From contig NZ_BMUZ01000001.1 in assembly GCF_014650455.1 (NCBI RefSeq), positions 434,001 through 498,000 on the forward strand: 64,000 nucleotides of DNA. The letters run 5' to 3'. This stretch comes from Streptomyces xanthochromogenes. Lineage in GTDB: Bacteria > Actinomycetota > Actinomycetes > Streptomycetales > Streptomycetaceae. Below are positions 7,397-16,130 of this stretch, piece after piece; position 1 is the first letter of the stretch, and each line of letters opens with the position of its first letter. Under the pieces are notes generated by a model. The model was given only the letters and a program-made list of their open reading frames with translations, was not told the origin of the DNA and ran no database searches. The position numbers and the translations under genes are program-made.

Positions 7397-8899
7397 GTGA
7401 AACGGACCATACTCGCCGGGCTGCGCTGGACCAGTCTGCGGCTGCGCCTCGTCGTGGTGTTCGCGCTCGTCGCGCTGACCGCGGCCGTCTCCGCCTCCGG
7501 CATCGCGTACTGGCTCAACCGCGAGGCCGTACTGGTCCGTACGCAGGATTCCGCGCTCAACGACTTCCGCCAGGGCATGCAGAACCGGGCCGCGTCCCTG
7601 CCGCTCCAGCTCACCGAGCACGACCTGCAGGTGGCCGCCAAGCAGATGGCGGACAGCAGCAACTCCCGTTACAACGTGGTGCTCGTGGCCGAGCGCGCGC
7701 CCGGCAAGCCGATCGCGGGCGCGTCCGACGTGGACGACTTCACCCTCGACGACGTCCCTGCCTCGCTGCAGGAGGCCGTCAACAAGAAGCAGAAGGTCAG
7801 CCAGAGCAACGCCTACCCGTACCACCTGTTCTGGCAGCGGATCACCCTGCACGGCCGCCCCTACCTGGTGGGCGGCTCGAAGATCATCGGCGCCGGGCCG
7901 ACGGGGTACATGCTGGCCCCGCTCGACCAGGAGCGGCGCGACCTCAACTCCCTCGCCTGGTCGCTCGGCATCGCCACCTTCCTCGCGCTGCTCGCCTCCG
8001 CGCTGCTCGCGCAGGCGGCCGCCACCACCGTGCTGCGGCCGGTGCAGCGGCTCGGGGACGCGGCCCGCAGGCTCGGCGAGGGCAAGCTCGACACCCGGCT
8101 GCGGGTGTCCGGGACCGATGAACTCGCCGATCTTTCAAGGACGTTCAACCGCACGGCCGAGAACCTGGAGAAGAAGGTCAGCGACATGAGCGCGCGCGAG
8201 GAGGCGAGCCGCCGCTTCGTCGCCGACATGTCGCACGAGCTGCGCACCCCGCTGACCGCGCTGACCGCCGTCGCCGAGGTCCTCGACGAGGAGGAGGACA
8301 GCCTCGACCCGATGATCGCGCCCGCGGTGCGTCTGGTGGTCTCCGAGACCCGGCGCCTGAACATCCTGGTCGAGAACCTGATGGAGGTCACCCGCTTCGA
8401 CGCGGGCACCGCCCGTCTGGTGCTCGACGACGTGGACATCGCCGACCAGATCACCGCGTGCATCGACACCCGGGCCTGGCTGGACGCGGTGGAACTGGAC
8501 GCCGAGCGCGGCATCATGGCCCGCCTCGATCCGCGCCGCCTCGACGTGGTGCTCGCCAACCTGATCGGCAACGCCCTCAAGCACGGCGGCTCCCCGGTGC
8601 GGGTCGCGGTCCGCGTGGAGGGCGAGGAGCTGGTGATCGCGGTACGCGACCACGGGCCCGGCATCCCCGAGGACGTCCTGCCGCACGTCTTCGACCGGTT
8701 CTACAAGGCGAGCGCCTCGCGGCCGCGCTCGGAGGGCAGCGGGCTCGGCCTGTCCATCGCGATGGAGAACGCGCACATCCACGGCGGCGACATCACCGCT
8801 GCCAACTCCCCGGAGGGCGGCGCCGTGTTCGTGCTGCGGCTTCCGCTGGACGCCACCCCGGCCACCGCCGAGACGCCGGAAGGAGACGCGGCGCAGTGA
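7397..8899 (+). CDS. afsQ2: Sensor histidine kinase AfsQ2
   Basis: A 500-residue membrane kinase pairing with AfsQ1. Architecture: TM1 about residues 17-38, an extracytoplasmic sensor of about 140 residues, TM2 about 176-200, HAMP, then a dimerisation/phosphoacceptor helix with His280 in DMSHELRTPL. The ATPase follows, with N-box NLIGNALKHG, G1 DHGPGIP and G2 GSGLGLSI. The GTG start at 7397 lies downstream of a weak GAGCAGG Shine-Dalgarno-like sequence. The stop codon overlaps the GTG of the next gene by 4 bp, so the lipoprotein is co-translated and may modulate the sensor. Confidence 0.95.
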   Translation: MKRTILAGLRWTSLRLRLVVVFALVALTAAVSASGIAYWLNREAVLVRTQDSALNDFRQGMQNRAASLPLQLTEHDLQVAAKQMADSSNSRYNVVLVAERAPGKPIAGASDVDDFTLDDVPASLQEAVNKKQKVSQSNAYPYHLFWQRITLHGRPYLVGGSKIIGAGPTGYMLAPLDQERRDLNSLAWSLGIATFLALLASALLAQAAATTVLRPVQRLGDAARRLGEGKLDTRLRVSGTDELADLSRTFNRTAENLEKKVSDMSAREEASRRFVADMSHELRTPLTALTAVAEVLDEEEDSLDPMIAPAVRLVVSETRRLNILVENLMEVTRFDAGTARLVLDDVDIADQITACIDTRAWLDAVELDAERGIMARLDPRRLDVVLANLIGNALKHGGSPVRVAVRVEGEELVIAVRDHGPGIPEDVLPHVFDRFYKASASRPRSEGSGLGLSIAMENAHIHGGDITAANSPEGGAVFVLRLPLDATPATAETPEGDAAQ

Positions 8900-9522
8900 G
8901 AGGACGACTTGGCCGGGCAGCCGTCGCGCTGGCCGGGCTGCTCGCGCTGGCCGCCGGCGCCGCAGGCTGCGGCATCAGGCCCACCTCGGTGCCCGTCGAC
9001 GCGGGCCCGGCGCCGTCCCGGGTGCCGTGCGAGGTGCCGGACAACGCGGTCACCCCGCAGTTCGAGGGCATCACCGTCGAGGTCTACCTGGTGTGCGGGG
9101 CGCAGCTGGTCACCACCCAGCGGTCGGTGCGCATCCCCGAGGCCAAGGGCGCCCAGGACCGGGTCCGGTTCGCGCAGGCGCTGCTCGACGAGCTGATCGT
9201 GCAGCCGTCGGGCGACGAGAAGGACGCCGGGTTCGCCACCGAGGTCAAGGGCCCGCTGACCGTCACAGCGGCCCGGAAGAACGACCCGGCGGGCGCGCTG
9301 CGCCTGAGCCGCAACCCCGAGGACCTGTCCGCGCTCGCCCTGTCCCAGGTGATCTGCACCTACGCAGAGAACACACCGGCGGCGCCCGGCACCCAGCAGG
9401 TGGTGCTCGGCGGCCCCGGCGAGGACCCGGCACGCGGTTACACCTGCACCTCGGAGATGAAGTCCCGCCCGGACAGCGCGGCCACCCTCGGGGACATCCC
9501 CCGGCCCACCCGCAGCGCGTAG
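8896..9522 (+). CDS. Lipoprotein co-translated with AfsQ2
   Basis: A 208-residue protein starting at the GTG that overlaps the afsQ2 stop (GTGA). It has a short basic N-terminus (RGRLGR), a hydrophobic stretch, and a lipobox ending AAGAAGC with the lipidated Cys near residue 23. The mature domain has further Cys residues (PCEV, VCGA, ICTY, YTCTS) that could form disulfides outside the membrane. The domain is related in style to the lipoproteins encoded beside several Streptomyces two-component systems (GerMN-like; inference). The 4-bp overlap argues for a role with the AfsQ2 sensor. A longer frame from 8458 runs over afsQ2 and is not the start. Confidence 0.85.
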   Translation: MRGRLGRAAVALAGLLALAAGAAGCGIRPTSVPVDAGPAPSRVPCEVPDNAVTPQFEGITVEVYLVCGAQLVTTQRSVRIPEAKGAQDRVRFAQALLDELIVQPSGDEKDAGFATEVKGPLTVTAARKNDPAGALRLSRNPEDLSALALSQVICTYAENTPAAPGTQQVVLGGPGEDPARGYTCTSEMKSRPDSAATLGDIPRPTRSA

Positions 9523-9622
9523 GGCGGGTCCGGCCGTGCGCCCGGGCAGGGCCCGGGGCGGGTGCACCGAATCACTCGGCCGCGGCGGAACCGTTCCCGC
9601 CGCGGCCGGCGTCTTGGGGGGC

Positions 9623-10174
9623 GTGCAGCAGCGTCAATGTCAAGACGGCAGCGCCGTCATCCGGGTCCGCGTTGTGGGCGGCGTCCTCCTCCTCGCGCAT
9701 CTGCTGCTCGTGGCGTGGACCTCGCTGCGGCCGCGGGACGTGCTGTGGGTGACGGCCACCAATCTGACGCCGTTCGCAGGGATCAAGGCCGACCTCGCGC
9801 TCGGCCCGCTGCAGGCCGCCCACCGGATCGGCGAGGGCCTGCTGCTGCTCGCCCCGCTGGGGGTGCTGCTCCCGATGGTGGGCGGCCGGCTCCGGGTCTC
9901 CCCGCTGGCCTCCCTGGTACGCACGGTGCTGGCCGGCGCGTTGATCTCGCTCGGCATCGCGCTGTTGCAGACGGCCGTGCCCGGCCAGGTCCCCGATGTC
10001 GACTCGCTGTTCCTGAACACCGCGGGCGTGGCCCTCGCGCACCTGGCGGTGGTACCGGCGGGCCGGCGCAATCTCCGCCGCAGGAACCAGCGCGAGCAGG
10101 CCGCCCCCGTCCTTCGGGAGGACACCCCCCAGGGACGAACCCCGACAATTCCCAGGGTCGGGACGGTCCCCTAG
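9623..10174 (+). CDS. VanZ-family membrane protein
   Basis: About 183 residues from a GTG at 9623, placed a few bases after a GGGGGG stretch. Hydrophobic helices are VVGGVLLLAHLLLVAW, a second segment around ERIGEGLLLLAPLGVLLPMVGG-like positions, LVRTVLAGALISLGIALLQ and the C-terminal NTAGVALAHLAVV. TNLTPFAG and the SLFLNTAG motif are typical of VanZ-like proteins. In enterococci VanZ gives low-level teicoplanin resistance; the role of stand-alone actinobacterial members is unknown. The C-terminal ~35 residues are basic and polar. The open frame reaches back to 9536, but that part (RARGGCTESLGRG) looks non-coding. Confidence 0.75.
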   Translation: MQQRQCQDGSAVIRVRVVGGVLLLAHLLLVAWTSLRPRDVLWVTATNLTPFAGIKADLALGPLQAAHRIGEGLLLLAPLGVLLPMVGGRLRVSPLASLVRTVLAGALISLGIALLQTAVPGQVPDVDSLFLNTAGVALAHLAVVPAGRRNLRRRNQREQAAPVLREDTPQGRTPTIPRVGTVP

Positions 10175-10269
10175 TCCGACGCTGCGACGGCCCTCGGCCG
10201 GGAGGATGGAGACATCGCAAGGGAGCCCGACCAGAGCGGCTCCCGCCCTCCAGCTCCGAAGGAGCCGTC

Positions 10270-10473
10270 ATGAGCGCCCCTCTCGTCCGCCCGACCGAAG
10301 GCCGCCGGATCGGCGGGGTGTGCGCAGCGCTGGCCCGGCGCTTCGGCACCTCCGCGACCACGATGCGGGTGATCTTCATCGTCTCGTGTCTGCTGCCGGG
10401 ACCGCAGTTCCTGGTCTATCTGGCCATGTGGGCCCTGATCCCCGGCGAGAAGTCGCCGCGCGCCGCCTGGTGA
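10270..10473 (+). CDS. PspC-domain small membrane protein
   Basis: A 67-residue protein with AAGGAG 8 bp before the ATG. It contains RRIGGVCAALARRFG, the PspC signature, followed by one or two hydrophobic stretches (VIFIVSCLLPGP, FLVYLAMWALIP). PspC proteins sit in the cytoplasmic membrane and take part in envelope-stress sensing. In Streptomyces such short stand-alone copies are common and uncharacterised. It ends 13 bp from the convergent lipoprotein gene. Confidence 0.85.
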   Translation: MSAPLVRPTEGRRIGGVCAALARRFGTSATTMRVIFIVSCLLPGPQFLVYLAMWALIPGEKSPRAAW

Positions 10474-10485
10474 ACGCGGGGGCGG

Positions 10486-11172
10486 TCAGTCCTCGACGGT
10501 CCGGATCAGCTTGGCGAGCTGCCGGTCGGCGATGTCGTGCGGTACTGAGAAGTCCGACGGCGCCTTTCCGGACAGGTTGATCGCCATGAAGCGCACGATG
10601 GTGGCGCCCCGGCGCACCACGACGATGTGCACGGGCGCCGGCGCGCCCTGCGCGAGCACGGAGGCCGCCCAGCTGACCGACTCGTCGCCCTGCACCTCGT
10701 ACGGCACCGGGCGTACGTCCCGGTAGGCCGCCCTGCGGCCGTCGAGCTCGGTGCCGAATCCGGTGCCACAGCGGGCCAGGGCCGCCCTGAGCCCGTCCAT
10801 CAGATGCCCGGCGTCCGGCGGCGCGTACGCGGACAGCGAGGCCGACACGGCGAGACCGGGCGAACGCCGCGAGCCGAGGCCCCGGCTCACCGTCGCGCGG
10901 GCCCGGTCGTCGGGGGCCCCGCCCATCACTTCGGCCAGCGGCGCGCAGGCCGCGCGGTCGGCCCGCGGGACGCCCCGGGTGTCGTCGGGCGAGGCGGCGC
11001 CGGAGATCTCGTAACCGGGTACGTCGTGCGCGGTGAGGGCGGCCCGCTCCAGTGCGGTCGGCGTCCGGGTGCGCACGGATTCGACCGGCCCGTCCGGCGG
11101 TCCGGCGCAGGCGGCGGCGAGCAGCGCGATCGCGGTGAGGACCGCCGCTCGGGCGGCCGCCTTCGGACGCAT
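10486..11172 (-). CDS. Putative lipoprotein, function unknown
   Basis: A 228-residue protein with a basic start (MRPKAAAR), a hydrophobic stretch and a lipobox LLAAAC (Cys near 21). The mature part contains paired cysteines (RAACAPL near 75, LARCGTG near 134) and a C-terminal alternation of strands ending in VVVRRGATIVRFMAINL. This fold type resembles the PknH-like or LppX-like small extracytoplasmic domains found in actinobacterial lipoproteins, but no family can be named. It lies downstream of the small secreted-protein gene on the same strand, separated from it by a terminator. Confidence 0.8.
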   Translation of the reverse strand: MRPKAAARAAVLTAIALLAAACAGPPDGPVESVRTRTPTALERAALTAHDVPGYEISGAASPDDTRGVPRADRAACAPLAEVMGGAPDDRARATVSRGLGSRRSPGLAVSASLSAYAPPDAGHLMDGLRAALARCGTGFGTELDGRRAAYRDVRPVPYEVQGDESVSWAASVLAQGAPAPVHIVVVRRGATIVRFMAINLSGKAPSDFSVPHDIADRQLAKLIRTVED

Positions 11173-11197
11173 GATCCGGACCCTACTCAGACACCGA

Positions 11198-11232
11198 CGG
11201 GGCGCACACCCGGCTCACGGGTGTGCGCCCCG
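11198..11232 (-). terminator. Terminator after small secreted-protein gene
   Basis: A perfect 15-bp stem (11198-11212 with 11218-11232) and 5-nt loop, 20 bp beyond the stop of the gene at 11253-11558. Confidence 0.8.
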
Positions 11233-11252
11233 ACGGGACGTGGTGCGGGGGT

Positions 11253-11558
11253 TCAGCCGGTGAGGCCGCCGCTCGTCAGGTTGCTCGCCACCGGGCCGGT
11301 CGGCAGCGAGTCGGTGGGCAGGCCGCCGAGCAGGCTGCCCACCGGGTCGCCGGACGTCTTCTTCTGTCCGCCCGCCAGCGCCTCGGGCGAGGCCGCGGGC
11401 AGCACCTTCTGTGCGGCGCCGATCGGGGTGCCCGCGGTCACGGTCGACAGCGCGCCCAGGGCCGCTGCCGAGGGGACGGCGGAGGCCGTCCCGGCGGCAG
11501 CGGCGGCGAAGGCGGCACCGAGGGCAACGACACCGAGCGTCTTGGCAGACTGCTTCAT
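11253..11558 (-). CDS. Small exported protein of unknown function
   Basis: A 101-residue protein with a clear Sec signal (KQSAKTLGVVALGAAFAAAAAGTASA, cleavage probably after ASA). The mature part is rich in Gly, Pro, Ser and Leu with a GDPVGSLLGGLPTDSLP element and no cysteine. GGAG lies upstream of the ATG. Style and size match a class of short Streptomyces exported proteins sometimes labelled only as secreted or ATP-binding, without evidence. It is monocistronic between two terminators. Confidence 0.8.
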   Translation of the reverse strand: MKQSAKTLGVVALGAAFAAAAAGTASAVPSAAALGALSTVTAGTPIGAAQKVLPAASPEALAGGQKKTSGDPVGSLLGGLPTDSLPTGPVASNLTSGGLTG

Positions 11559-11636
11559 CAGAAATTCGTCCTTGGGGAGGGAAAGGTGAGCGGCTCGCCA
11601 AGGTAGTCAGCGGACCACCCGGGCCGCAAACATGTG

Positions 11637-11670
11637 AAAGCGGCCGCGAGTTCACACTCCCGGCCGCTTT
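11637..11670 (-). terminator. Terminator of adenosine deaminase gene
   Basis: A 10-bp inverted repeat (11637-11646 with 11661-11670), 14-nt loop, with A/T-rich flanks, 14 bp past the add stop. Confidence 0.65.
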
Positions 11671-11683
11671 CCTATACCTAAGA

Positions 11684-12838
11684 TCAGTTGCCCGCCGCCG
11701 CAGAACCGCTGGTCGTAGCGGTCTGCTGGAACAGCCATTCGGATTTCAACTCGGCATAACCGGGCTTGATCACGTCATTGATCATGGCCAGTCGTTCATC
11801 GAAAGGAATGAATGCTGATTTCATCGCATTGACCGTGAACCACAGCATGTCTTCCAGCGTGTATCCGAAGGCTTTCGTCAGGTGCTCGAATTCCTGACTC
11901 ATGCTGGTGCCCGACATCAGCCGGTTGTCCGTGTTCACGGTGGCCCGGAAATGGAGCTTGCGCAGCAGCCCGATGGGGTGGTCCTCGTAGGAGGTCGCGG
12001 CGCCGGTCTGGAGGTTGGAGGTCGGGCACATCTCCAGCGGGATGCGCTTGTCGCGCACATAGGAGGCGAGCCGGCCGAGCTTCACGCTGCCGTCCTCGGC
12101 GACCTCGATGTCGTCGATGATCCGCACCCCGTGGCCGAGCCGGTCGGCGCCGCACCACTGGAGCGCCTGCCAGATCGACGGCAGGCCGAAGGCCTCGCCC
12201 GCGTGGATGGTGAAGTGGTTGTTCTCGCGCTTGAGGTACTCGAAGGCGTCGAGGTGACGGGTGGGCGGGAAGCCCGCCTCCGCGCCCGCGATGTCGAAGC
12301 CGACCACGCCCGAGTCCCGGTAGGAGTTGGCCAGTTCGGCGATCTCCAGGGCGCGGGCCGCGTGCCGCATGGCGGTGAGCAGCGCGCCCACCCGGATGCG
12401 GTGGCCGTTGGCCCTGGCCTGCCGCTCCCCTTCGCGGAAGCCCTCGTTGACGGCCTCGACCACTTCTTCGAGGGTGAGGCCCCGCTCCAGGTGCTGCTCG
12501 GGCGCGTAGCGCACCTCGGCGTAGACGACGCCGTCCTCGGCGAGGTCCTCGGCGCATTCGGCGGCGACGCGGAACAGCGCGTCCCGGGTCTGCATGACGG
12601 CACAGGTGTGCGCGAACGTCTCCAAGTACCGTTCCAGGGAGCCCGAGTCGGCGGCCTCGCGGAACCAGACGCCGAGCTTGTCGGCCTCGGTCTCGGGCAG
12701 GCCCTCGTAGCCGGTGTCGCGGGCGATGTCGATGATGGTCCCGGGACGCAGACCCCCGTCGAGGTGGTCGTGGAGCAGCACCTTCGGGGCACGGCTGATC
12801 TGATCCGGGCTGGGTACGGATGCGGTCTGGCTCGTCAT
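11684..12838 (-). CDS. add: Adenosine deaminase
   Basis: Zinc enzyme converting (deoxy)adenosine to (deoxy)inosine in purine salvage, 384 residues. Metal and catalytic motifs: [11 protein letters not shown] (HxH), the HAGEAFG segment with the catalytic Glu, GHGVRI, and MCPTSN; a Zn-binding Asp-Asp-like segment follows as NTDN. Start: ATG at 12838, six bases after TACAGT (12845-12850), so probably leaderless. Four bases further up is the CTACGCGCGTAG operator shared with deoC and deoA. A frame open to 13711 is an artefact across the divergent gene. The last ~170 bp are clearly less GC-rich than the rest of the gene. Confidence 0.95.
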   Translation of the reverse strand: MTSQTASVPSPDQISRAPKVLLHDHLDGGLRPGTIIDIARDTGYEGLPETEADKLGVWFREAADSGSLERYLETFAHTCAVMQTRDALFRVAAECAEDLAEDGVVYAEVRYAPEQHLERGLTLEEVVEAVNEGFREGERQARANGHRIRVGALLTAMRHAARALEIAELANSYRDSGVVGFDIAGAEAGFPPTRHLDAFEYLKRENNHFTIHAGEAFGLPSIWQALQWCGADRLGHGVRIIDDIEVAEDGSVKLGRLASYVRDKRIPLEMCPTSNLQTGAATSYEDHPIGLLRKLHFRATVNTDNRLMSGTSMSQEFEHLTKAFGYTLEDMLWFTVNAMKSAFIPFDERLAMINDVIKPGYAELKSEWLFQQTATTSGSAAAGN

Positions 12839-12844
12839 CTGCGC

Positions 12845-12866
12845 ACTGTAGCCCCTACGCGCGTAG
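12845..12866 (-). promoter_or_regulatory. Operator and -10 element of add
   Basis: CTACGCGCGTAG, perfect palindrome at 12855-12866, is followed on the minus strand by GGGC and TACAGT (12850-12845), then six bases to the ATG. Geometry is nearly the same as at deoC. Confidence 0.7.
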
Positions 12867-12952
12867 ATCGCCCGGCTTCCGAAGGCCGTCGATACGTAAC
12901 AGTGACCGTGCGGACGGGTGGCGTACACCCGGGCTTCTGAGACTGTTCTGCC

Positions 12953-13717
12953 ATGGCACAGCAAGCGATTCCCCTGCCTGCTGCCCGGCTGGGACGGGCC
13001 GTCGGCGCGACCGGCGCCGGCGCGACGGTCAGCGGTGTGGTCCTCGTGCTGCCGGACGGCGATCCCGTCTCGGCACGCCGGCCCTCCCCTCTCGCGTACG
13101 CGGCCGCGCTGCCGCTGGCCCGCAGACTGGCGCGGGACGGCCGCGACGAGGGCCTGGTGGCTCACGCCGTGCACTACCGCGGCCAGGGCTGGAACGGCGG
13201 CGACGCACGGCTCGCCACGGACGCGGAATGGGCGGCGGACGAGGTCGTACGGCGTTACGGAGACGTCCCGGTGTGCCTGGTCGGGCTCGGCATGGGCGCC
13301 CGGGCCGCATTGCGCGCGGCGGGCCATCCGGCCGTCAACTCCGTTCTGGCGCTGGCTCCTTGGATTCCCGAGGACGACGTGGCGGCCGACCCGGAGCCGG
13401 TGAAGCAGCTGGTGGGCCGGCGCGTGATGATCGTGCACGGCACCAACGACTCGCGCAGCGACCCGGAGCTGTCCTACCGGCTCGCCGAGCGCGCCAAGAA
13501 GGCCAACCGGGACACCTGCCGCTTCGAGGTGCACTCCGACGGCCACGCGATGCGGCAGCACCGGCCCGAAGTCCACGCGCTGGCCGTCGACTTCGTCTTC
13601 GGCACCCTGTTCTCGCGCCCCTACGCCCGCCCGGTCACCGACGCGTTCGCCGCGCCCCCGCCGCTGGGGCTGCGGATGCCCCTGGCCGCCGGATTCGGCA
13701 AGTCCCTTCATCCATAA
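12953..13717 (+). CDS. Alpha/beta-hydrolase-like protein lacking the nucleophile serine
   Basis: A 254-residue alpha/beta-hydrolase fold: LVLPDGDP in the first strand region, the elbow [11 protein letters not shown], the acid loop [10 protein letters not shown] and the histidine loop SDGHAMRQH. The elbow should read G-x-S-x-G, but residue 113 is Gly (GLGMG), so the catalytic serine is absent while the Asp and His candidates remain. It may be a non-hydrolytic binding protein, or may use another residue. It is divergent from add, 114 bp apart, and convergent with the LysR gene. Confidence 0.8.
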   Translation: MAQQAIPLPAARLGRAVGATGAGATVSGVVLVLPDGDPVSARRPSPLAYAAALPLARRLARDGRDEGLVAHAVHYRGQGWNGGDARLATDAEWAADEVVRRYGDVPVCLVGLGMGARAALRAAGHPAVNSVLALAPWIPEDDVAADPEPVKQLVGRRVMIVHGTNDSRSDPELSYRLAERAKKANRDTCRFEVHSDGHAMRQHRPEVHALAVDFVFGTLFSRPYARPVTDAFAAPPPLGLRMPLAAGFGKSLHP

Positions 13718-13739
13718 GGGTGTTGTCGATCCCGGCGGG

Positions 13740-14663
13740 CTACTCGGGGATCAGCTTGCCGCGCCGGGACAGCAGGAAGGCCTTGAAGGCCGCCACCGGC
13801 GGGGTGTCGGGGTGGCCGTCGAGCCAGGCGACGCCGATCTCGCGCACCGCGCGCGGGGCGGTGACGGTCAGCTCGACGACGCCCGGCCGGGCGACCGCGG
13901 GCGGCGGCAGCAGCGCCACCCCGAGCCCGGCCGCGACCAGGCCGCGCAGCGTCTCGGCCTCCTCGCCCTCGAAGGCGATGTGCGGCGCGAACCCGGCCTC
14001 CGTGCACAGGTCGTCGGTGATGCGGCGCAGCCCGTAGCCCGGCTCCAGGGTCACGAACGTCTCGTCGGCGGCCTCCGCGAGCCGCACCCGCTTGCGGCCC
14101 GCGAGCCGGTGGTCGTCGGGCACCACCAGGCGTAGCCGCTGCTCGTCCAGGCGCCGGGCCGCGAGGTCGGGCGCATCCGGCACGGGCGAGGTCAGACACA
14201 GGTCGAGCTCGCCCGCCCGCAGCCGCTCGATCATCGCCTCGCCGTAGTTCTGCACGAGGGTGAAGCGGATGCGGGGGTGGTCCACCCGGAAGGCGCGGAT
14301 GAGACCCGGCACCGTCTCCGAGCCCATGGTGTGCAGAAAGCCGAAGGCGACCCTGCCGGCCGCCGGGTCCGCGTCGGCGCGCACCGACTCGGCCGCCCGG
14401 CCGACCTCCGCGAGCGCCCGCTCGGCAGAGCCGAGGAAGGTGCGGCCCGCGGCGGTCAGCGAGACGGTACGGCCCTTGCGCGCGAACAGGGTGACGCCGA
14501 GGTCCTCTTCGAGGCGGACCATCGCGCGCGACAGGGTCGACTGGGGCACCCCGAGCTCATGGGCGGCGCGCGTGACGTGCTCGTGCCGGGCCACCCCGGC
14601 GAAGTAGGCGAGGCGCGGCGCCAATGCCATCGCCATGTCTTCTTCGTAACTGTTCAATGACAC
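13740..14663 (-). CDS. LysR-family transcriptional regulator
   Basis: About 307 residues from a GTG at 14663 with AGAGG upstream. The N-terminal winged helix-turn-helix is [40 protein letters not shown]. The C-terminal periplasmic-binding-like effector domain follows ([15 protein letters not shown] onwards, with GLGVALLP near the end). It is divergent from an MFS exporter gene by 92 bp, the usual layout for a LysR regulator and its target, so it probably controls that transporter in response to a small ligand. The ligand cannot be guessed. Confidence 0.9.
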   Translation of the reverse strand: MSLNSYEEDMAMALAPRLAYFAGVARHEHVTRAAHELGVPQSTLSRAMVRLEEDLGVTLFARKGRTVSLTAAGRTFLGSAERALAEVGRAAESVRADADPAAGRVAFGFLHTMGSETVPGLIRAFRVDHPRIRFTLVQNYGEAMIERLRAGELDLCLTSPVPDAPDLAARRLDEQRLRLVVPDDHRLAGRKRVRLAEAADETFVTLEPGYGLRRITDDLCTEAGFAPHIAFEGEEAETLRGLVAAGLGVALLPPPAVARPGVVELTVTAPRAVREIGVAWLDGHPDTPPVAAFKAFLLSRRGKLIPE

Positions 14664-14719
14664 GCGCGCCTCTGACCTTTGCTGATGCAGGAGTGGATCG
14701 ATTGTCCCCCATCTGTGCA

Positions 14720-14749
14720 TTGGACGCATAAACACGACGGGCCTACGGT
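14720..14749 (+). promoter_or_regulatory. Promoter of MFS transporter gene, leaderless geometry
   Basis: TTGGAC (14720-14725) and TACGGT (14744-14749) are separated by 18 bp, and the ATG at 14756 comes 6 bases after the -10 element. No Shine-Dalgarno sequence is present. Confidence 0.55.
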
Positions 14750-14755
14750 CGTCGT

Positions 14756-16039
14756 ATGCCTCCCGCCAGTACCGGGGCGTCCACCACCGTGGCCGCCTCC
14801 CCCTCGTCGTCCCCGCTCCAGCTCACCCCCGGCGCCGCCGGCTACCGCCGGATGAGCTTCGCGCTCTTCGCCGCCGGTGTCGCCACCTTCGCCCTCCTCT
14901 ACTCCACCCAGGCCCTGCTGCCGCTGATCTCCTCGGACCTCGGGGCCACGGCGAGCGCGGCCAGCTGGACGGTGTCGGCGGCGACCGGCGCGCTCGCCCT
15001 GTTCGTGCTGCCGCTGAGCGCGCTGTCCGAGCGGTTCGGACGGACCCGGATGATGACGGTCTCGCTGGCCGTCGCGGTGGCGGTGGGCCTGCTCGTCCCG
15101 TTCGCGCCGAACGTGGGCTGGCTGGTGGCGCTGCGCGCGGTGCAGGGCGCGGCGATCGCGGGTCTGCCCGCCTCGGCGATGGCCTACCTGGCGGAAGAAG
15201 TGAAGCCGAAGGCGCTGGTCGCGGCGATCGGCCTGTTCGTCGCGGGCAATTCGATCGGCGGCATGAGCGGGCGCATCCTGACCGGCTGGGTCGCACAGGC
15301 CTGGGGCTGGCGCGCGGCCCTGTTCGCGGTGGGCGCGCTGGCCGCCGTGTGCGCGGTGGCGTTCCGTCTGCTCCTCCCCAAGGCCCGTCATTTCACGCCG
15401 GGTTCGCTGAACCCGCGCGCCCTGGCCCGCACGGTGCGCGGCCACCTCGGCGACCCGCTCCTGGTCCGGCTGTACGCGATCGGCGCCCTGTTCATGACGG
15501 TGTTCGGCGCGGTCTACACGGTGATCGGCTACCGCCTCACCGCGGCGCCCTTCAACCTGCCGCAGGGCCTGATCGGCTCGATCTTCCTGGTCTACCTGGT
15601 CGGCACGGTCTCCTCCGCCGCGGCCGGCAAGCTGGTGGCCCGGGTGGGCCGGCGCGGCGCCCTGTACCTGGCGGTCTCCACGACCGCGGCGGGCCTGCTC
15701 CTGTCCCTCGCGTCCTCGCTGCCCGCGATCCTGGCGGGCCTGGTCCTGATCACCGCGGGATTCTTCGCGGGCCACGCGGTCGCCTCTTCGTCGGTGAGCC
15801 ACACCGCCAAGCACGGCCGCGCCCAGGCATCCGCGCTCTACCAGTCCGCCTACTACCTGGGCTCCAGCGCCGGCGGCACGCTCGGCGCGGTCGCCTTCCA
15901 CTCCGGCGGCTGGCCGGCCACGGTGCTGCTCGGCATCCTCGCGGTCCTCGGCGTCGTCTCGGTCACCCTGTACGGCTCGCACGCGGCCCGCGCCGAGCGC
16001 CGCAGCCACGGCCTGCACCTGGCGCACGCCCGTCACTGA
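14756..16039 (+). CDS. MFS transporter
   Basis: A 427-residue integral membrane protein with about 12 hydrophobic segments. The signature LSERFGRTRMM between TM2 and TM3 and WGWRAALFAVG in TM6 place it in the major facilitator superfamily. It is similar in layout to the YnfM/arabinose-efflux-like drug:proton antiporters. Both ends are cytoplasmic and the C-terminus is basic. It is divergently transcribed from the LysR gene. Substrate unknown. Confidence 0.9.
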   Translation: MPPASTGASTTVAASPSSSPLQLTPGAAGYRRMSFALFAAGVATFALLYSTQALLPLISSDLGATASAASWTVSAATGALALFVLPLSALSERFGRTRMMTVSLAVAVAVGLLVPFAPNVGWLVALRAVQGAAIAGLPASAMAYLAEEVKPKALVAAIGLFVAGNSIGGMSGRILTGWVAQAWGWRAALFAVGALAAVCAVAFRLLLPKARHFTPGSLNPRALARTVRGHLGDPLLVRLYAIGALFMTVFGAVYTVIGYRLTAAPFNLPQGLIGSIFLVYLVGTVSSAAAGKLVARVGRRGALYLAVSTTAAGLLLSLASSLPAILAGLVLITAGFFAGHAVASSSVSHTAKHGRAQASALYQSAYYLGSSAGGTLGAVAFHSGGWPATVLLGILAVLGVVSVTLYGSHAARAERRSHGLHLAHARH

Positions 16040-16130
16040 CCTGCGCCTTTTCCCGTAGTCGCGCGATTGTCAGTGGGGTCCGGTAGCTTCCGAAGTGCTG
16101 GCACCACAAGGCGCGACATGGGGTGGACCG

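Noticed and set aside
8458..8895. Extension of the AfsQ2-linked lipoprotein upstream
   Set aside because: It overlaps afsQ2 in another phase; the GTG at 8896 directly precedes a signal peptide and lipobox.
12839..13711. Upstream extension of add to 13711
   Set aside because: It would run through the operator and across the divergent hydrolase-like gene; adenosine deaminase similarity starts at MTSQTASVP.
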